NCBI RefSeq assembly: GCF_014396785.1
Contig: NZ_CP060718.1
Coordinates: 1,570,501 to 1,634,500 of the forward strand
Direction of reading: 5' to 3'
Length of the DNA: 64,000 bases
Source of the DNA: Sphingomonas lutea
GTDB taxonomy: Bacteria; Pseudomonadota; Alphaproteobacteria; Sphingomonadales; Sphingomonadaceae
Below the pieces are notes generated by a model that saw only the letters and a program-made list of their open reading frames with translations, did not search any database and had not been told where the DNA came from. The position numbers and the translations under genes were made by a program. Shown in pieces: positions 28,629-37,982 of the stretch (position 1 is its first letter; each line of letters opens with the position of its first letter).

Positions 28629-29297
28629 ATGGCGACGCGTACCCAAAATCGTTCCTCGAACCGCACGTCCAGCCGGTCCGGCGCCTCCCGCAGCACTGGT
28701 GACAAGAGCCGCTCGGAAAGTCGGAGCAGCAACAGCCGCAGCGCCTTTTCCTGGGGCGACAACGCCGGACCGCTGATCGGTGCGGCATTGGCCGGCGTAG
28801 TCATCGGGGTTGCAGCCAACTTCGGCCGCAAGGCGATCATGCAGGGCATGGAAGCCAGTGCAGGCGAATGGGACGAAATCCTCGCCACCGAGCATGAAAT
28901 GGCGCTTGCCATCTTCGACAAGATGTTGGCGACGGACGAAAGCCAGACGTTCAAGCGCAAGATGCTTCTGATGAAGCTGACCCATGCGCTCGACAAGCAT
29001 GCGCACCAGGAAGAAATGGTCGTTTATCCCGCGCTGCGCGAGGCCGGCATCCTGGTCGAGGCCGACCAGCTGGAAGCCGAGCATGGCGAGGTGAAGACGT
29101 TCCTCTACCGGCTCCAACAGATGGGCCCGGACGCGCCCAACTGGCTGGAAACGGTGCGCGAATTCCGCGCCGCTGTGTCGCAACACGCGCACATGGAAGA
29201 GGAACAGGTCTTCCCCAATTTCAAGAAGGACCTGAACGAGGAGCAGGATGCGCGCATCACCAGCCTCGTCAACCGTGACGGCTTCTGGATGACGTAA
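28629..29297 (+). CDS. Hemerythrin HHE domain protein with N-terminal disordered and membrane segments
   Basis: This is a 222-residue protein. The first 45 residues are almost all Ser, Arg, Asn and Thr, probably disordered. A Gly/Ala helix (AGPLIGAALAGVVIGVAANF) then may cross the membrane. From about residue 85 a hemerythrin four-helix bundle shows the iron-ligand pattern ATEHEMA, DKHAHQEEMVVYP, EAEHGE and SQHAHMEEEQVFPN. Such domains sense or bind oxygen, NO or iron. AAGGAG 7 bases upstream sets the start at 28629. It converges on dnaE with 3 bases between. Confidence 0.85.
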   Translation: MATRTQNRSSNRTSSRSGASRSTGDKSRSESRSSNSRSAFSWGDNAGPLIGAALAGVVIGVAANFGRKAIMQGMEASAGEWDEILATEHEMALAIFDKMLATDESQTFKRKMLLMKLTHALDKHAHQEEMVVYPALREAGILVEADQLEAEHGEVKTFLYRLQQMGPDAPNWLETVREFRAAVSQHAHMEEEQVFPNFKKDLNEEQDARITSLVNRDGFWMT

Positions 29298-29300
29298 GAA

Positions 29301-32300
29301 TTAGCCGACGAGGGCGAGCTTCGGCGGTTCCTGCACGGACAAGTCGACGTTCCCCTCGCCGGCGATGCGCTCGATCTTCAACGCCAGTTCGGCGTCGAGC
29401 GCGAAGTCGCGCCCGGCAAGAATATGCGCTTCGCCCCCCGTTGCGATGGACACGATGATTCGCACGCTCCCGTTGCCTCCTCGTGAGCCCGCCAGAATAT
29501 CACCCAACGCCGGCGCTGCGCCCGCGTCGTTGAGGCGAACGGTCATGCGCAACCGCGTCGATTTTGCGAGGCCTTCGAGCGGCTGGATACGCTTGATCGT
29601 GACGCGCGGCGCCTCGTCCCCGGCGCGGCGATCCAGCTCGCAGCTTAAAAGGCCGCACGCCCCGGAGCGCGCCGCCGCTTCCAGCGCCGCACAGACGTCA
29701 TCGTCGAACGCGGTTGCGAGGAACTGCCCCGACGGGTCGCTTGCGGTGACCATCATGTAGCGCCGGCCCCGCGCCGACGTGCGCCACCGCGCATCTTCGA
29801 TCAGCGCCGCCATGCATGCGCCCGCCCGCTCCCCTTCGGCAATGCGCACTTCGCCCAATTCGGCGAAGGTCCGAACCTTGTGCGCGGCAAGCAGATGCTT
29901 GTGCGCGTCGACTGGGTGCGCGGAAAAATAGAAGCCGAAGGATTCGCGCTCCGCCGCCATTCGCTGCGCCAGCGTCCATGCCGCGTCGCGCGGCAAGCGG
30001 ATCGGCGCCAATTCCTCGCTTGCGCCCCCAAACAGTGCCGCCTGCCCGCTCTCGCGCTGCTCGTGCGCACTGGTGGCGTGGGCAAGGATCGTCTCGGCCG
30101 CCGTGAACACTACAGGGCGGTTGGGGTTGATCGAATCGAACGCGCCCGCCCCGGCAAGACTTTCGAGCTGCCGGCGGTTGAGCAGCCGCGGGTCGACCCG
30201 CGCGGCAAAATCCTCGAGGCTTCGGAACGGTCCCTTGCGCGCCCGCTCCTCGACCAGTGCATCCATCGCCTTTTCGCCAACGCCCTTGAGTGCGCCCAGC
30301 GCATAGCGCACGCTGTTTCCCTCTGGGCCGTCCTCGACGGTGAAATGGGCGTGGCTGGCGTTAATGTCGGGCCGCAGGCAATCGGTGCCGCCGCGGCGCA
30401 TGTCCTCCGTGAACAGCGCCAGCTTGTCGGTCGTCGCTGTGTCGAAGCTCATCGAGGCCGCATAGAATTCGGCGCGGTGATGTGCCTTCAGCCACGCGGT
30501 CTGATAGGCAACAAGCGCGTAGGCCGCGGCATGGCTCTTGTTGAACCCGTAGCCGGCGAACTTATCGATCAAGTCGAACAGCTCGTTCGCCTTGGCCGGC
30601 GGGATATTGTTGTGCGTGCCGCAGCCCTCAACAAAGCTCGCGCGCTGGGCGTCCATCTCCGCCTTGATCTTCTTGCCCATCGCGCGACGTAGCAGATCGG
30701 CACTGCCGAGCGAGTATCCGGCGAGGATCTGCGCCGCCTGCATCACCTGTTCTTGATAGACGAAGATGCCGTAGGTTTCGGCCAAAATGCCTTCGAGTAA
30801 GGGGTGCGGATATTCGATCGTCGCACGCCCATTCTTACGGTCGCCAAACATGCCGATATTGTCCATCGGGCCCGGCCGGTAGAGCGCAACGAGCGCGATG
30901 ATGTCGCCGAACGCAGTGGGTCGGACGGAAGCAAGCGTGCGCCGCATCCCTTCGGATTCCAGCTGGAACACGCCGACCGTGTCGCCGCGCTGAAGCAATT
31001 CATAAACCGCCGGATCGTCCCAGGGCAGCGTCGCGAAATCGACCTCGACCCCCTGCTCGGCGAGCAGGCGCTTGCCTTCCTGGAGCACCGACAGAGTCTT
31101 GAGACCGAGGAAGTCGAACTTCACCAGCCCGGCCGCCTCGACATATTTCATGTCGAACTGAGTCACCGGCATGTCGGAGCGCGGGTCGCGGTAGAGCGGC
31201 ACGAGCTCGTCGAGCGGGCGGTCGCCGATCACCACCCCCGCCGCGTGGGTCGAGCTGTGGCGCGGCAGGCCCTCCAGCTTCATGGCCAGGTCGAACAGGC
31301 GTTTGACGTCGCGCGCGTCGCGATATTCGTTGCGCAGCTCGGGCACTTCCTTGAGCGCACGGTCGAGCGTCCACGGATCGGTCGGATGGTTGGGGACGAG
31401 CTTGGCGAGCCGGTCGACGTGGCCATAGCTCATCTGCAGCACGCGGCCGGTATCCTTGAGCACCGCGCGGGCCTTCAAGCGCCCGAAGGTGATGATCTGC
31501 GCGACGCGGTCACGGCCGTATTTCTGCTGGACGTAAGCGATCACCTTGTCGCGATGCGTTTCGCAGAAATCGATGTCGAAGTCGGGCATCGACACGCGTT
31601 CGGGGTTGAGGAAGCGTTCGAACAGCAGGCCCAGCGCCAGCGGATCGAGGTCGGTGATGGTCAGCGCCCAGGCGACGACCGAGCCCGCGCCGGACCCGCG
31701 GCCGGGCCCGACGGGAATGTCGTTGGCCTTGGCCCATTTGATGAAGTCGGCGACGATCAGGAAGTAGCCGGCAAAGCCCATGCCGATGATCACGTCGAGC
31801 TCGAAATCGAGCCGCTCGGCATAGCCCGCGCGCTCTTCCATCGGGCGACCGGCTAGGCGCGCCTCGAGACCCGCGTGGGCATCGCGGCGCAGCTGCTCGT
31901 CCTCGTCATCGCCGAGCCGCGGAAGGATCGGCTTGCGCTTGGGCGCGGCGACCGCGCACCGCTTGGCGATGACCGCGGTGTTGGCGAGGGCCTCGGGAAG
32001 ATCGGCGAACAACTCGCCCATCAATATGCCATCCTTCAGCCATGCGTCAGGCGAAGAGGTGATGCGCTCGGCACTTTCGACATAGGCCGAATGGGCGATG
32101 CACAGCATGGCGTCGTGCGCGGCGTGGAAGGTTTGGTCCGCATAGGCCGCCGGGTTGGTCGCGACGATCGGCAGGTCTCGCGCATAAGCCAGGTCGATCA
32201 AGGCCGCCTCGGCCGCATCCTCGATCGGATCGTTACGGCGCACGATTTCGATGTACAGGCGGCCGGCGAACATCTGCTGCAGCCGGTCGAGATAATGCTC

Positions 32301-32759
32301 CGCCTGCGCTCGCTGCCCATCCGCAAGCAGCCGCGCGAGCGCACCTTCATTGCCGGCGGTCAACGCGATCAGCCCCTCCGACAATCGCTCCAGCATCTCC
32401 AGCGGGACATGCGGCACTTGCTCGAGCGGCCGATCGAGATGGGCCGCGGAGACCAGCTTGGCGAGGTTGGCATAGCCGGTTTCGTCCTTCGCCAGCAGGA
32501 TAAGCCAGTCGATCGCGCCGACGCCGCCGAGGTCCTCGGGGCGGGCAATCGCGAGGGTCGCGCCGATGATCGGCTGGACTCCCTTGGCAACGCAGGCGTC
32601 CCCAAACGGCATTGCACCATAAAGGCCGTTGCGGTCGGTCAGTGCGATGGCGGGAAAGCCGAGCGCAGCGGCGCGCTCGGCGACGGTCTTTGGCTCCATC
32701 GCGCCTTCGAGCATGGAATAAGACGACAGGACTCGAAGCGGGACGTACGGCGCGGTCAC
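29301..32759 (-). CDS. dnaE: DNA polymerase III subunit alpha
   Basis: This 1152-residue replicative polymerase (C-family) has a PHP domain first (LRVLSSYSMLEGAM, TDRNGLYGAM). The catalytic palm (MPDFDIDFCETHRDKVIAYV, with two catalytic aspartates) and fingers follow. Next come an HhH region (YALGALKGVGEKAMDALV) and an OB fold near the end. The length matches normal DnaE1, not the DnaE2 mutagenesis form. It is the last gene of a same-strand run beginning at proS, 60 bases after the LprI-like gene. Confidence 0.97.
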   Translation of the reverse strand: MTAPYVPLRVLSSYSMLEGAMEPKTVAERAAALGFPAIALTDRNGLYGAMPFGDACVAKGVQPIIGATLAIARPEDLGGVGAIDWLILLAKDETGYANLAKLVSAAHLDRPLEQVPHVPLEMLERLSEGLIALTAGNEGALARLLADGQRAQAEHYLDRLQQMFAGRLYIEIVRRNDPIEDAAEAALIDLAYARDLPIVATNPAAYADQTFHAAHDAMLCIAHSAYVESAERITSSPDAWLKDGILMGELFADLPEALANTAVIAKRCAVAAPKRKPILPRLGDDEDEQLRRDAHAGLEARLAGRPMEERAGYAERLDFELDVIIGMGFAGYFLIVADFIKWAKANDIPVGPGRGSGAGSVVAWALTITDLDPLALGLLFERFLNPERVSMPDFDIDFCETHRDKVIAYVQQKYGRDRVAQIITFGRLKARAVLKDTGRVLQMSYGHVDRLAKLVPNHPTDPWTLDRALKEVPELRNEYRDARDVKRLFDLAMKLEGLPRHSSTHAAGVVIGDRPLDELVPLYRDPRSDMPVTQFDMKYVEAAGLVKFDFLGLKTLSVLQEGKRLLAEQGVEVDFATLPWDDPAVYELLQRGDTVGVFQLESEGMRRTLASVRPTAFGDIIALVALYRPGPMDNIGMFGDRKNGRATIEYPHPLLEGILAETYGIFVYQEQVMQAAQILAGYSLGSADLLRRAMGKKIKAEMDAQRASFVEGCGTHNNIPPAKANELFDLIDKFAGYGFNKSHAAAYALVAYQTAWLKAHHRAEFYAASMSFDTATTDKLALFTEDMRRGGTDCLRPDINASHAHFTVEDGPEGNSVRYALGALKGVGEKAMDALVEERARKGPFRSLEDFAARVDPRLLNRRQLESLAGAGAFDSINPNRPVVFTAAETILAHATSAHEQRESGQAALFGGASEELAPIRLPRDAAWTLAQRMAAERESFGFYFSAHPVDAHKHLLAAHKVRTFAELGEVRIAEGERAGACMAALIEDARWRTSARGRRYMMVTASDPSGQFLATAFDDDVCAALEAAARSGACGLLSCELDRRAGDEAPRVTIKRIQPLEGLAKSTRLRMTVRLNDAGAAPALGDILAGSRGGNGSVRIIVSIATGGEAHILAGRDFALDAELALKIERIAGEGNVDLSVQEPPKLALVG

Positions 32760-32819
32760 GCCGACGTTATGCGCATTCGGCGGGCCTCTTGGAAGGATGC
32801 GCCGGCACTTATCCCCAGC

Positions 32820-33764
32820 TTAGCGGGGCTGCCAGCGGCCCGACATGATGTCGCTGATTTCGCGCATCCGCCCGCGATACGCGTCGGCGATGCACGAATC
32901 GGATCGGCAGGAATCGCGATAGGACAGGAAGCGGCCGCGCGTTTGCTGAAGTAGCGCCCGCTCCTCGCCGTCGGCCCGCGACATCGCGCCGTTGAACTGC
33001 GCCGCCATCTGGCGGTCGAGCGAGGCCAACCCCGCGTCGGAGCAGACGGCGGTCTCGCCGCGCGTGCGAGCGTTGGCGCAATTGAAACTGGGCCGCGCCT
33101 GACCCTGGCGCACCGGCGCGGGCTCGGTCGGGCCGGGCTCGATCACCGTCTCGGGCGGCTGTGGCGCGAGAGGGTCGTTTGATGCCGGCGGCGGCGGCGC
33201 ATCGGGCGTGGGCAAGCTCGCCGTATCCTCGACGCGCGCAAGCGTGGCCAGCGGCGTGACGATGGCGTCGGCATTGCGCAGCAGGACGACGGTACCGCTG
33301 CCATCGGCGGCGGGCTGAACGCTATAATCCACGTCCGCGCTGAGCGACCGCCGTCCGCCGATCACCGCCAGGCCGGGCGGGAGATCGAGCGACAGCGAGC
33401 CCGAGCAATTGACCGCGCCGCTAGAATCGTCCTCGCTCTCCATGACCGGATTTTCCATGCGGATGACGGCGGAGGCTGAAATGCGATCGAAGGCCGACTG
33501 GTCGCTTTCCCGGGTCTGCGCCGCACGGCGAAAGAGATCGCGCTTGATGAGATCGTAGGTGGCTTTGCTGGCGCAGCGCTGCTCCGCGCTGGCTTGCGGC
33601 GCGCCGGCCGTTTCGTTGCCCGTCAGCTTGTCCTGGTCGGCGCTGCGATTGGCGCTGAACGCCCAGAACAGGAGCAGCAGGATGACGATGCCGCCAAGCG
33701 CCAGCACGGTGGGGTTGATGCGCCGCATGGGCCGCTGAACGTCCGCCTCGCGCTCCGGCTCCAC
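32820..33764 (-). CDS. Membrane protein with C-terminal LprI-like (DUF1311) domain
   Basis: This 314-residue protein has one transmembrane helix near the N-terminus (VLALGGIVILLLLFWAF) and an extracytoplasmic region with a Pro-rich linker. The C-terminal domain of about 85 residues matches the lysozyme inhibitor LprI/DUF1311 pattern SFNCANARTRGETAVCSDAG plus a later CRSDSC pair; four cysteines suggest disulfides. The GTG at 33764 overlaps the lolD stop by one base. An ATG at 33728 is an alternative. The middle part is not recognised. A role in envelope protection is inferred from the domain only. Confidence 0.75.
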   Translation of the reverse strand: MEPEREADVQRPMRRINPTVLALGGIVILLLLFWAFSANRSADQDKLTGNETAGAPQASAEQRCASKATYDLIKRDLFRRAAQTRESDQSAFDRISASAVIRMENPVMESEDDSSGAVNCSGSLSLDLPPGLAVIGGRRSLSADVDYSVQPAADGSGTVVLLRNADAIVTPLATLARVEDTASLPTPDAPPPPASNDPLAPQPPETVIEPGPTEPAPVRQGQARPSFNCANARTRGETAVCSDAGLASLDRQMAAQFNGAMSRADGEERALLQQTRGRFLSYRDSCRSDSCIADAYRGRMREISDIMSGRWQPR

Positions 33765-34438
33765 TATTTCAACTTTCCGTCGTGCAGGCGCACCACGCGG
33801 TCCATTCGCGCCGCGAGCCGTTCATTGTGGGTCGCGACCAAAGCCGCCGTGCCTTCTTCTCGCACCAGCTTCACGAATTCGGCGAACACCGTGTCCGCGG
33901 TGTGCTCGTCGAGGTTGCCGGTAGGCTCGTCGGCAAGGACGAGCGGCGGCTTGTTGGCAAGCGCCCGCGCAACCGCGACGCGCTGCTGCTCCCCGCCCGA
34001 CAGCTTCGACGGCCGGTGATCGAGGCGCTTGGACAGGCCCAGCACGCCGAGCAGCTGGTCGGCGCGCGCGCCGGCAGTCTGCTGGTCGGTGTCGCGCACC
34101 AGCTGCGGAATGATCACATTCTCGCGCGCGGTGAACTCGGGCAGCAGATGGTGGAACTGATAGACGAAGCCGAGGAGGTCGCGGCGCAGCCGGGTGCGCC
34201 CGTCATCGTCAAGGTCAGCGGCTTCCTGGCCGTTCAGCCGGATCGATCCTTGAAAGCCCCCCTCGAGCAGCCCGACCGCCTGGAGCAGAGTGGACTTGCC
34301 CGACCCCGACGGGCCGAGCAGCGCGACGATCTCGCCCGCGCCGACGGTCAGGTCGACTCCGCGCAGGACGTCGATCGTGACATCGCCTTGCCGGAAGCTG
34401 CGGCGCAGGTCGCGCGTGGCGAGGACGGGCTCACTCAT
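33764..34438 (-). CDS. lolD: Lipoprotein-releasing ABC transporter ATP-binding protein LolD
   Basis: This 224-residue ABC ATPase drives release of lipoproteins from the inner membrane to LolA. Walker [16 protein letters not shown], signature [17 protein letters not shown] and Walker [14 protein letters not shown] are all intact. The [16 protein letters not shown]-loop region is typical of LolD/FtsE/MacB ATPases. It overlaps the permease gene by 8 bases, which supports assignment to LolD. Confidence 0.94.
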   Translation of the reverse strand: MSEPVLATRDLRRSFRQGDVTIDVLRGVDLTVGAGEIVALLGPSGSGKSTLLQAVGLLEGGFQGSIRLNGQEAADLDDDGRTRLRRDLLGFVYQFHHLLPEFTARENVIIPQLVRDTDQQTAGARADQLLGVLGLSKRLDHRPSKLSGGEQQRVAVARALANKPPLVLADEPTGNLDEHTADTVFAEFVKLVREEGTAALVATHNERLAARMDRVVRLHDGKLK

Positions 34439-35681
34439 AGCGCAGCACCTGCACCGGGTCGGTGCTCGCCGCCTTGTAGGCCGGATAAAGCGTGGCGAGG
34501 AACGACAGGATGAGCGCGATGAAGATGATCGCGCCGACTTCGAACGGGTCGGTGCGCGACGGCAGCTCGGTCAGGAAGCGCACCGAGGGATCCCACAAAT
34601 TGGCGCCGGTCAGGGTCTGGATCGCGCTCACCACCGCTTGGCGGAAGAAGAGGAAAATCGCGCCGAGGACGATTCCGAGGATGATCCCGAGCGAGCCGAT
34701 CGTCACGCCGACGGTGACGAACACCTTCATCATGCCGCGCCGGCTGGCGCCCATGGTGCGCAGGATGGCGATGTCGCGCGTCTTGGCGCGCACCAGCATG
34801 ATCAGCGACGACAGGATGTTGAATACGGCGACCAGCACGATCAGCGACAGGACGACGAACATCGCCACGCGTTCGATCTCGAGCGCCTGGAACAAAGCAG
34901 AGTTCATCTGCCGCCAGTCGACGATCACGGCTTTCCCGGTGATCACCCGCTGAAGGGGGGCGAGGATTTCGTCGACCTTGTCCGGATCGGTCGTCTGGAC
35001 CTCGATCATTCCGACGAGGTCGCCGAGCATCAGCAGGTCCTGCGCGTCCTGCATCGGCATGATGACGAAGGCCTTGTCGTAATCGTAGACGCCGACTTCG
35101 AACACCGCGCCGATCGTATAGCTGACGATGCGCGGCACGGTCCCGACCACGGTCGAGCGGCCTTCAGGGCTGATCAGGCTGATTTCCATCCCCGGATAGA
35201 CGCCCAGCGTCTGCGCCAGCCGCGAGCCGATGGCGATGCGGTTGCTGCCCGGCGTGATCGACTTCATGTCGCCGGCGACAACGTTGGAGTTCATCGTCGC
35301 ATTGCCGCGAATGTCCTCCATGCGCAGTCCGCGCACCAGCACGCCTTCAACGCGGCCGTTGGACGAGGCCATCAACGGCTGTTCGATCAGCGGCGTCGCC
35401 TCGGTAATGCCGGGCGTCTTTCGCGCCTGGTCGGCGATCTGCTCCCAATCGGCGAGGCGCCCGTCGTAGCCATTGATGATCGCATGACCGTTCAAGCCGA
35501 CGATCTTGTCGAACAGGTCTGCGCGAAAGCCGTTCATCACGCTCATGACGATGATCAAAGCGGCTACGCCAAGCGCGACCGCAACCAGGCTGATGCTGGC
35601 GACGAGGAAGATGAACCCCTCGCCCTTGCCGGGAAGAAGATAGCGTCGGGCGAGCATGCGCTCGGCGCGGTTGAGAATCAT
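34431..35681 (-). CDS. lolC: Lipoprotein-releasing ABC transporter permease LolC/LolE
   Basis: This 416-residue FtsX-type permease has an N-terminal transmembrane helix (about 25-48), a large periplasmic domain and three C-terminal helices. The start ([20 protein letters not shown]) and [19 protein letters not shown] are diagnostic of LolC/E. Only one permease gene is present here, as in many alphaproteobacteria where one protein (LolF-like) replaces LolC and LolE. The start overlaps the proS stop by 4 bases. Confidence 0.93.
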   Translation of the reverse strand: MILNRAERMLARRYLLPGKGEGFIFLVASISLVAVALGVAALIIVMSVMNGFRADLFDKIVGLNGHAIINGYDGRLADWEQIADQARKTPGITEATPLIEQPLMASSNGRVEGVLVRGLRMEDIRGNATMNSNVVAGDMKSITPGSNRIAIGSRLAQTLGVYPGMEISLISPEGRSTVVGTVPRIVSYTIGAVFEVGVYDYDKAFVIMPMQDAQDLLMLGDLVGMIEVQTTDPDKVDEILAPLQRVITGKAVIVDWRQMNSALFQALEIERVAMFVVLSLIVLVAVFNILSSLIMLVRAKTRDIAILRTMGASRRGMMKVFVTVGVTIGSLGIILGIVLGAIFLFFRQAVVSAIQTLTGANLWDPSVRFLTELPSRTDPFEVGAIIFIALILSFLATLYPAYKAASTDPVQVLRYE

Positions 35682-37000
35682 GAAGTCAGTCTCGCCAGAG
35701 CGCTTTCGATGCTCAGTTCCTCGCGCTCGCCGGTTGAACGACGCTTTAACTCGACCGTTCCGGCGGCAATGCCGCGCGGGCCGATAACGACCTGCCAGGG
35801 CAGGCCGATGAGATCCATCGAGCCGAGCTTGACCCCGCCGCGCTCGTCGCGATCGTCGTACAGCGTCTCGACTCCAGCCTCCTGCAGCCTGGCGTAAAGC
35901 GCGTCGGCGGCATTGACGGTCGGCTCGTCATCGGCGCGCATCGTCACCAGCCCGACGCGCCACGGCGCAACCGCCTCGGGCCAGATGATCCCGGCCTCGT
36001 CATGGCTCGCCTCAATGATCGCGCCCACCAGCCGCGATACGCCGACGCCGTAGCTGCCCATGTGGGGAGTCACCATCGATCCGTCGCGCCCCGAGACTTT
36101 GAGACCCATCGCCGCCGAATATTTCTCGCCGAAGTAAAAGATGTGGCCGACCTCGATACCGCGCCCGGTGCGCTGCTTGTCCGCCGGAAGTTCGGCCCAG
36201 CGCGCTTCGTCATGGGTTTCGTCGGTCGCCGCGTAAGTCGAGTTCACGCGGTCGAACAGGCCCTGCAACCCCGCCTCGTCGCCATAGCGCAAGTCGGACT
36301 GCTGCCAGTCGAACTCCTCGTAGGCCGCATCGTAGAACACCTCGCTCTCGCCGGTCGGGGCAAGGACGATGAATTCGTGGCTAAGGTCGCCGCCGATCGG
36401 GCCCGACGCGGCCTTCATCGGCACCGCCTGGATGCCCATTCGCTGGAAGGTGCGCAGATAGGCCAGCATCTGCGTGTAATAGCTCTGCCGCGCGCCGGCC
36501 TCGTCGAGGTCGAAGCTGTAGGCGTCCTTCATCAGGAACTCGCGGCCGCGCATCACGCCGAAGCGCGGGCGGACCTCGTCGCGGAATTTCCACTGGATGT
36601 GGTAGAGCGTGCGCGGCAAATCGCGATAGCTTTTGACCTCGTCGCGGAAGAGCGCCGTGATCATCTCCTCGTTGGTCGGGCCGTAGAGGATCTCACGCTC
36701 ATGCCGGTCCTTGATGCGCAGCATTTCGGGCCCGTAAGCGTCGTAGCGCCCGCTTTCGCGCCATAAGTCGGCCGATTGCAACGTCGGCATCAACATTTCG
36801 AGCGCGCCGGCGCGGTCCTGCTCCTCGCGCACGATCTGTTCGATCTTTTTGAGCACACGAAAGCCGAGCGGCAGCCAGGCGTAGATGCCGGCGGCGGTCT
36901 GGCGCACCAGACCCGCGCGAAGCATCAGCTTGTGACTGACGATCTGGGCGTCCGACGGACTTTCCTTGAGGACGGGCAAGAAGGCTTGTGACCAGCGCAT
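35678..37000 (-). CDS. proS: Proline--tRNA ligase (short, ProS type 3-like)
   Basis: This 440-residue class II synthetase charges tRNA-Pro. Motif regions include [41 protein letters not shown] and [19 protein letters not shown], followed by an anticodon-binding domain ([11 protein letters not shown] to the end). It lacks the editing insertion of the long bacterial enzyme, as usual in alphaproteobacteria. The ATG at 37000 ([13 protein letters not shown]) is the family start. It heads the minus-strand run to lolC, lolD, LprI-like and dnaE. Confidence 0.96.
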   Translation of the reverse strand: MRWSQAFLPVLKESPSDAQIVSHKLMLRAGLVRQTAAGIYAWLPLGFRVLKKIEQIVREEQDRAGALEMLMPTLQSADLWRESGRYDAYGPEMLRIKDRHEREILYGPTNEEMITALFRDEVKSYRDLPRTLYHIQWKFRDEVRPRFGVMRGREFLMKDAYSFDLDEAGARQSYYTQMLAYLRTFQRMGIQAVPMKAASGPIGGDLSHEFIVLAPTGESEVFYDAAYEEFDWQQSDLRYGDEAGLQGLFDRVNSTYAATDETHDEARWAELPADKQRTGRGIEVGHIFYFGEKYSAAMGLKVSGRDGSMVTPHMGSYGVGVSRLVGAIIEASHDEAGIIWPEAVAPWRVGLVTMRADDEPTVNAADALYARLQEAGVETLYDDRDERGGVKLGSMDLIGLPWQVVIGPRGIAAGTVELKRRSTGEREELSIESALARLTS

Positions 37001-37140
37001 GGCGCCGCGCTGTAGCGGGGGCGCATCGCCGCTGGCAACCGCGACCCGATGTGGCCGGTGCGACACAGGGTGCGCACAAACAACAACACCTGTTGCATTC
37101 ATGGGTGACAGACGCGCCCGCCCGGCTTAGCGACTCCCTT

Positions 37141-37281
37141 GTCCGAACGAACTGGCCTTGGGTCGTGGTTCGGCAGGCGGCGTACGGCAGGGGATGTGCG
37201 CCGCAACGACATCCAAGGGGGCTGACGAGCAATCGTCACGCAGGACGCCCGGACCGCTGGTCGGTCCGGGCGTTTGCTTTT
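37141..37281 (+). ncRNA. Candidate structured small RNA ending in a strong terminator
   Basis: The gap between proS and the first WGxxGxxG gene (37001-37351) has no credible gene. It holds four hairpins in a row on the plus strand. They are CCGAAC/GTTCGG (37143-37148 and 37168-37173), GCGGCG/CGCCGC (37177-37182 and 37199-37204), and TGACGA-GCAA-TCGTCA (37223-37238) with a GNRA tetraloop. The fourth is the terminator at 37245-37281. No protein-coding transcript on this strand is available to use that terminator, so a free-standing RNA is the best reading. It matches no class I recognise (not SRP, 6S, tmRNA or a known riboswitch). The 5' end and promoter are not defined. Confidence 0.5.
37245..37281 (+). 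terminator. Intrinsic terminator of the candidate RNA
   Basis: An 11-bp perfect stem, ACGCCCGGACC (37245-37255) with GGTCCGGGCGT (37263-37273) and a 7-base loop, is followed by TTTGCTTTT. This is the most canonical Rho-independent terminator seen in the window. It lies upstream of the next gene, whose Shine-Dalgarno is at about 37340. Confidence 0.85.
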
Positions 37282-37351
37282 GCGAAACGCGGTTGACGTC
37301 AGGCTGCCCTTAATGGACACGCATCCCACTGTTCGCAAACAGGAGGGAAGC

Positions 37352-37573
37352 ATGCGCAGAAAACTGACAGTTGCGTTGCTGGCCGCGGCAGCTTTCGCGA
37401 TCACGCCTGCCGTTGCTCAAGTCACTACGGACGTTCCACCCGAAACCGTCACCCGCACGGGCAGCGACGACGGCCAGTTCTGGTATAATCTGATCGGGCT
37501 CATCGGCCTGCTCGGGCTGCGCGGCCTTTGGCGCGACAGCGACAATGACGGCTACACCGACGATCCGGTCTGA
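37352..37573 (+). CDS. Small secreted protein with WGxxGxxG-like hydrophobic segment
   Basis: This 73-residue protein starts at an ATG preceded by GGAGGG. A signal peptide (LLAAAAFAITPAVAQ) is followed by a short polar stretch. Then comes WYNLIGLIGLLGLRGLW, a Gly/Leu helix spaced like the WGxxGxxG family but with Tyr-Asn after Trp. An acidic tail (RDSDNDGYTDDPV) follows, unlike the usual short basic end. Function unknown. The next gene is a clear WGxxGxxG protein 42 bases downstream, so they are probably co-transcribed. Confidence 0.7.
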   Translation: MRRKLTVALLAAAAFAITPAVAQVTTDVPPETVTRTGSDDGQFWYNLIGLIGLLGLRGLWRDSDNDGYTDDPV

Positions 37574-37618
37574 TCCGTAGCACAACCAACGTCTGACGAA
37601 ATTTCTTGGAGGAATATG

Positions 37619-37930
37619 ATGCGGTACGCGACCCCGTTGATGATTGCCCTGGCTTTTGCCGTTTCCGCGCCGGCCCTGGCGCAGGAAACCAACGCCGCCG
37701 ACAACGCCATGGCAAATGCCGCCGATCCGGCAGCGATCGAGGCCAATGCGATGGCGGTTGATCCGGCCCTCGCTAACGACGTGGCGATGGCTCCGGCCCC
37801 CGCCCCGGCCACCGATCCTTCGCTTGCACCCACGGCGGCACCGGAGGAAGACAATGACGGCGGCGGATTCCCGTGGGGACTCCTTGGATTGCTCGGCCTG
37901 GTCGGCCTAATCCCGCGCTCGCGCAACTAA
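37619..37930 (+). CDS. WGxxGxxG family secreted protein
   Basis: This 103-residue protein has a signal peptide (MIALAFAVSAPALAQ) and an Ala/Asn/Asp-rich middle with repeated NAxA units. It ends with a DNDGGGF run into WGLLGLLGLVGL and a final PRSRN. The Trp-Gly helix with closing basic residues is the WGxxGxxG arrangement, which resembles C-terminal sorting signals such as other -CTERM tails. GGAGG at 37608-37612 favours the second of two tandem ATGs (37619, not 37616). The sorting role is inferred from architecture. Confidence 0.75.
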   Translation: MRYATPLMIALAFAVSAPALAQETNAADNAMANAADPAAIEANAMAVDPALANDVAMAPAPAPATDPSLAPTAAPEEDNDGGGFPWGLLGLLGLVGLIPRSRN

Positions 37931-37982
37931 AGACGCGCCAGTACCATGCCGGGGGCGCCGAGCCGCTCCCGGCAGCAATCCC

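Noticed and set aside
34290..35897. Plus-strand open frame of 535 codons
   Set aside because: It lies antisense to lolD, lolC/E and proS and is His/Asp/Arg-rich without motifs.
37141..37281. 6S RNA, SRP RNA, tmRNA or a known riboswitch at this site
   Set aside because: None of the signature blocks is present (no SRP GGAA loop domain, no tmRNA tag frame, no aptamer core). The terminator comes before the next gene, so a cis riboswitch is less likely.
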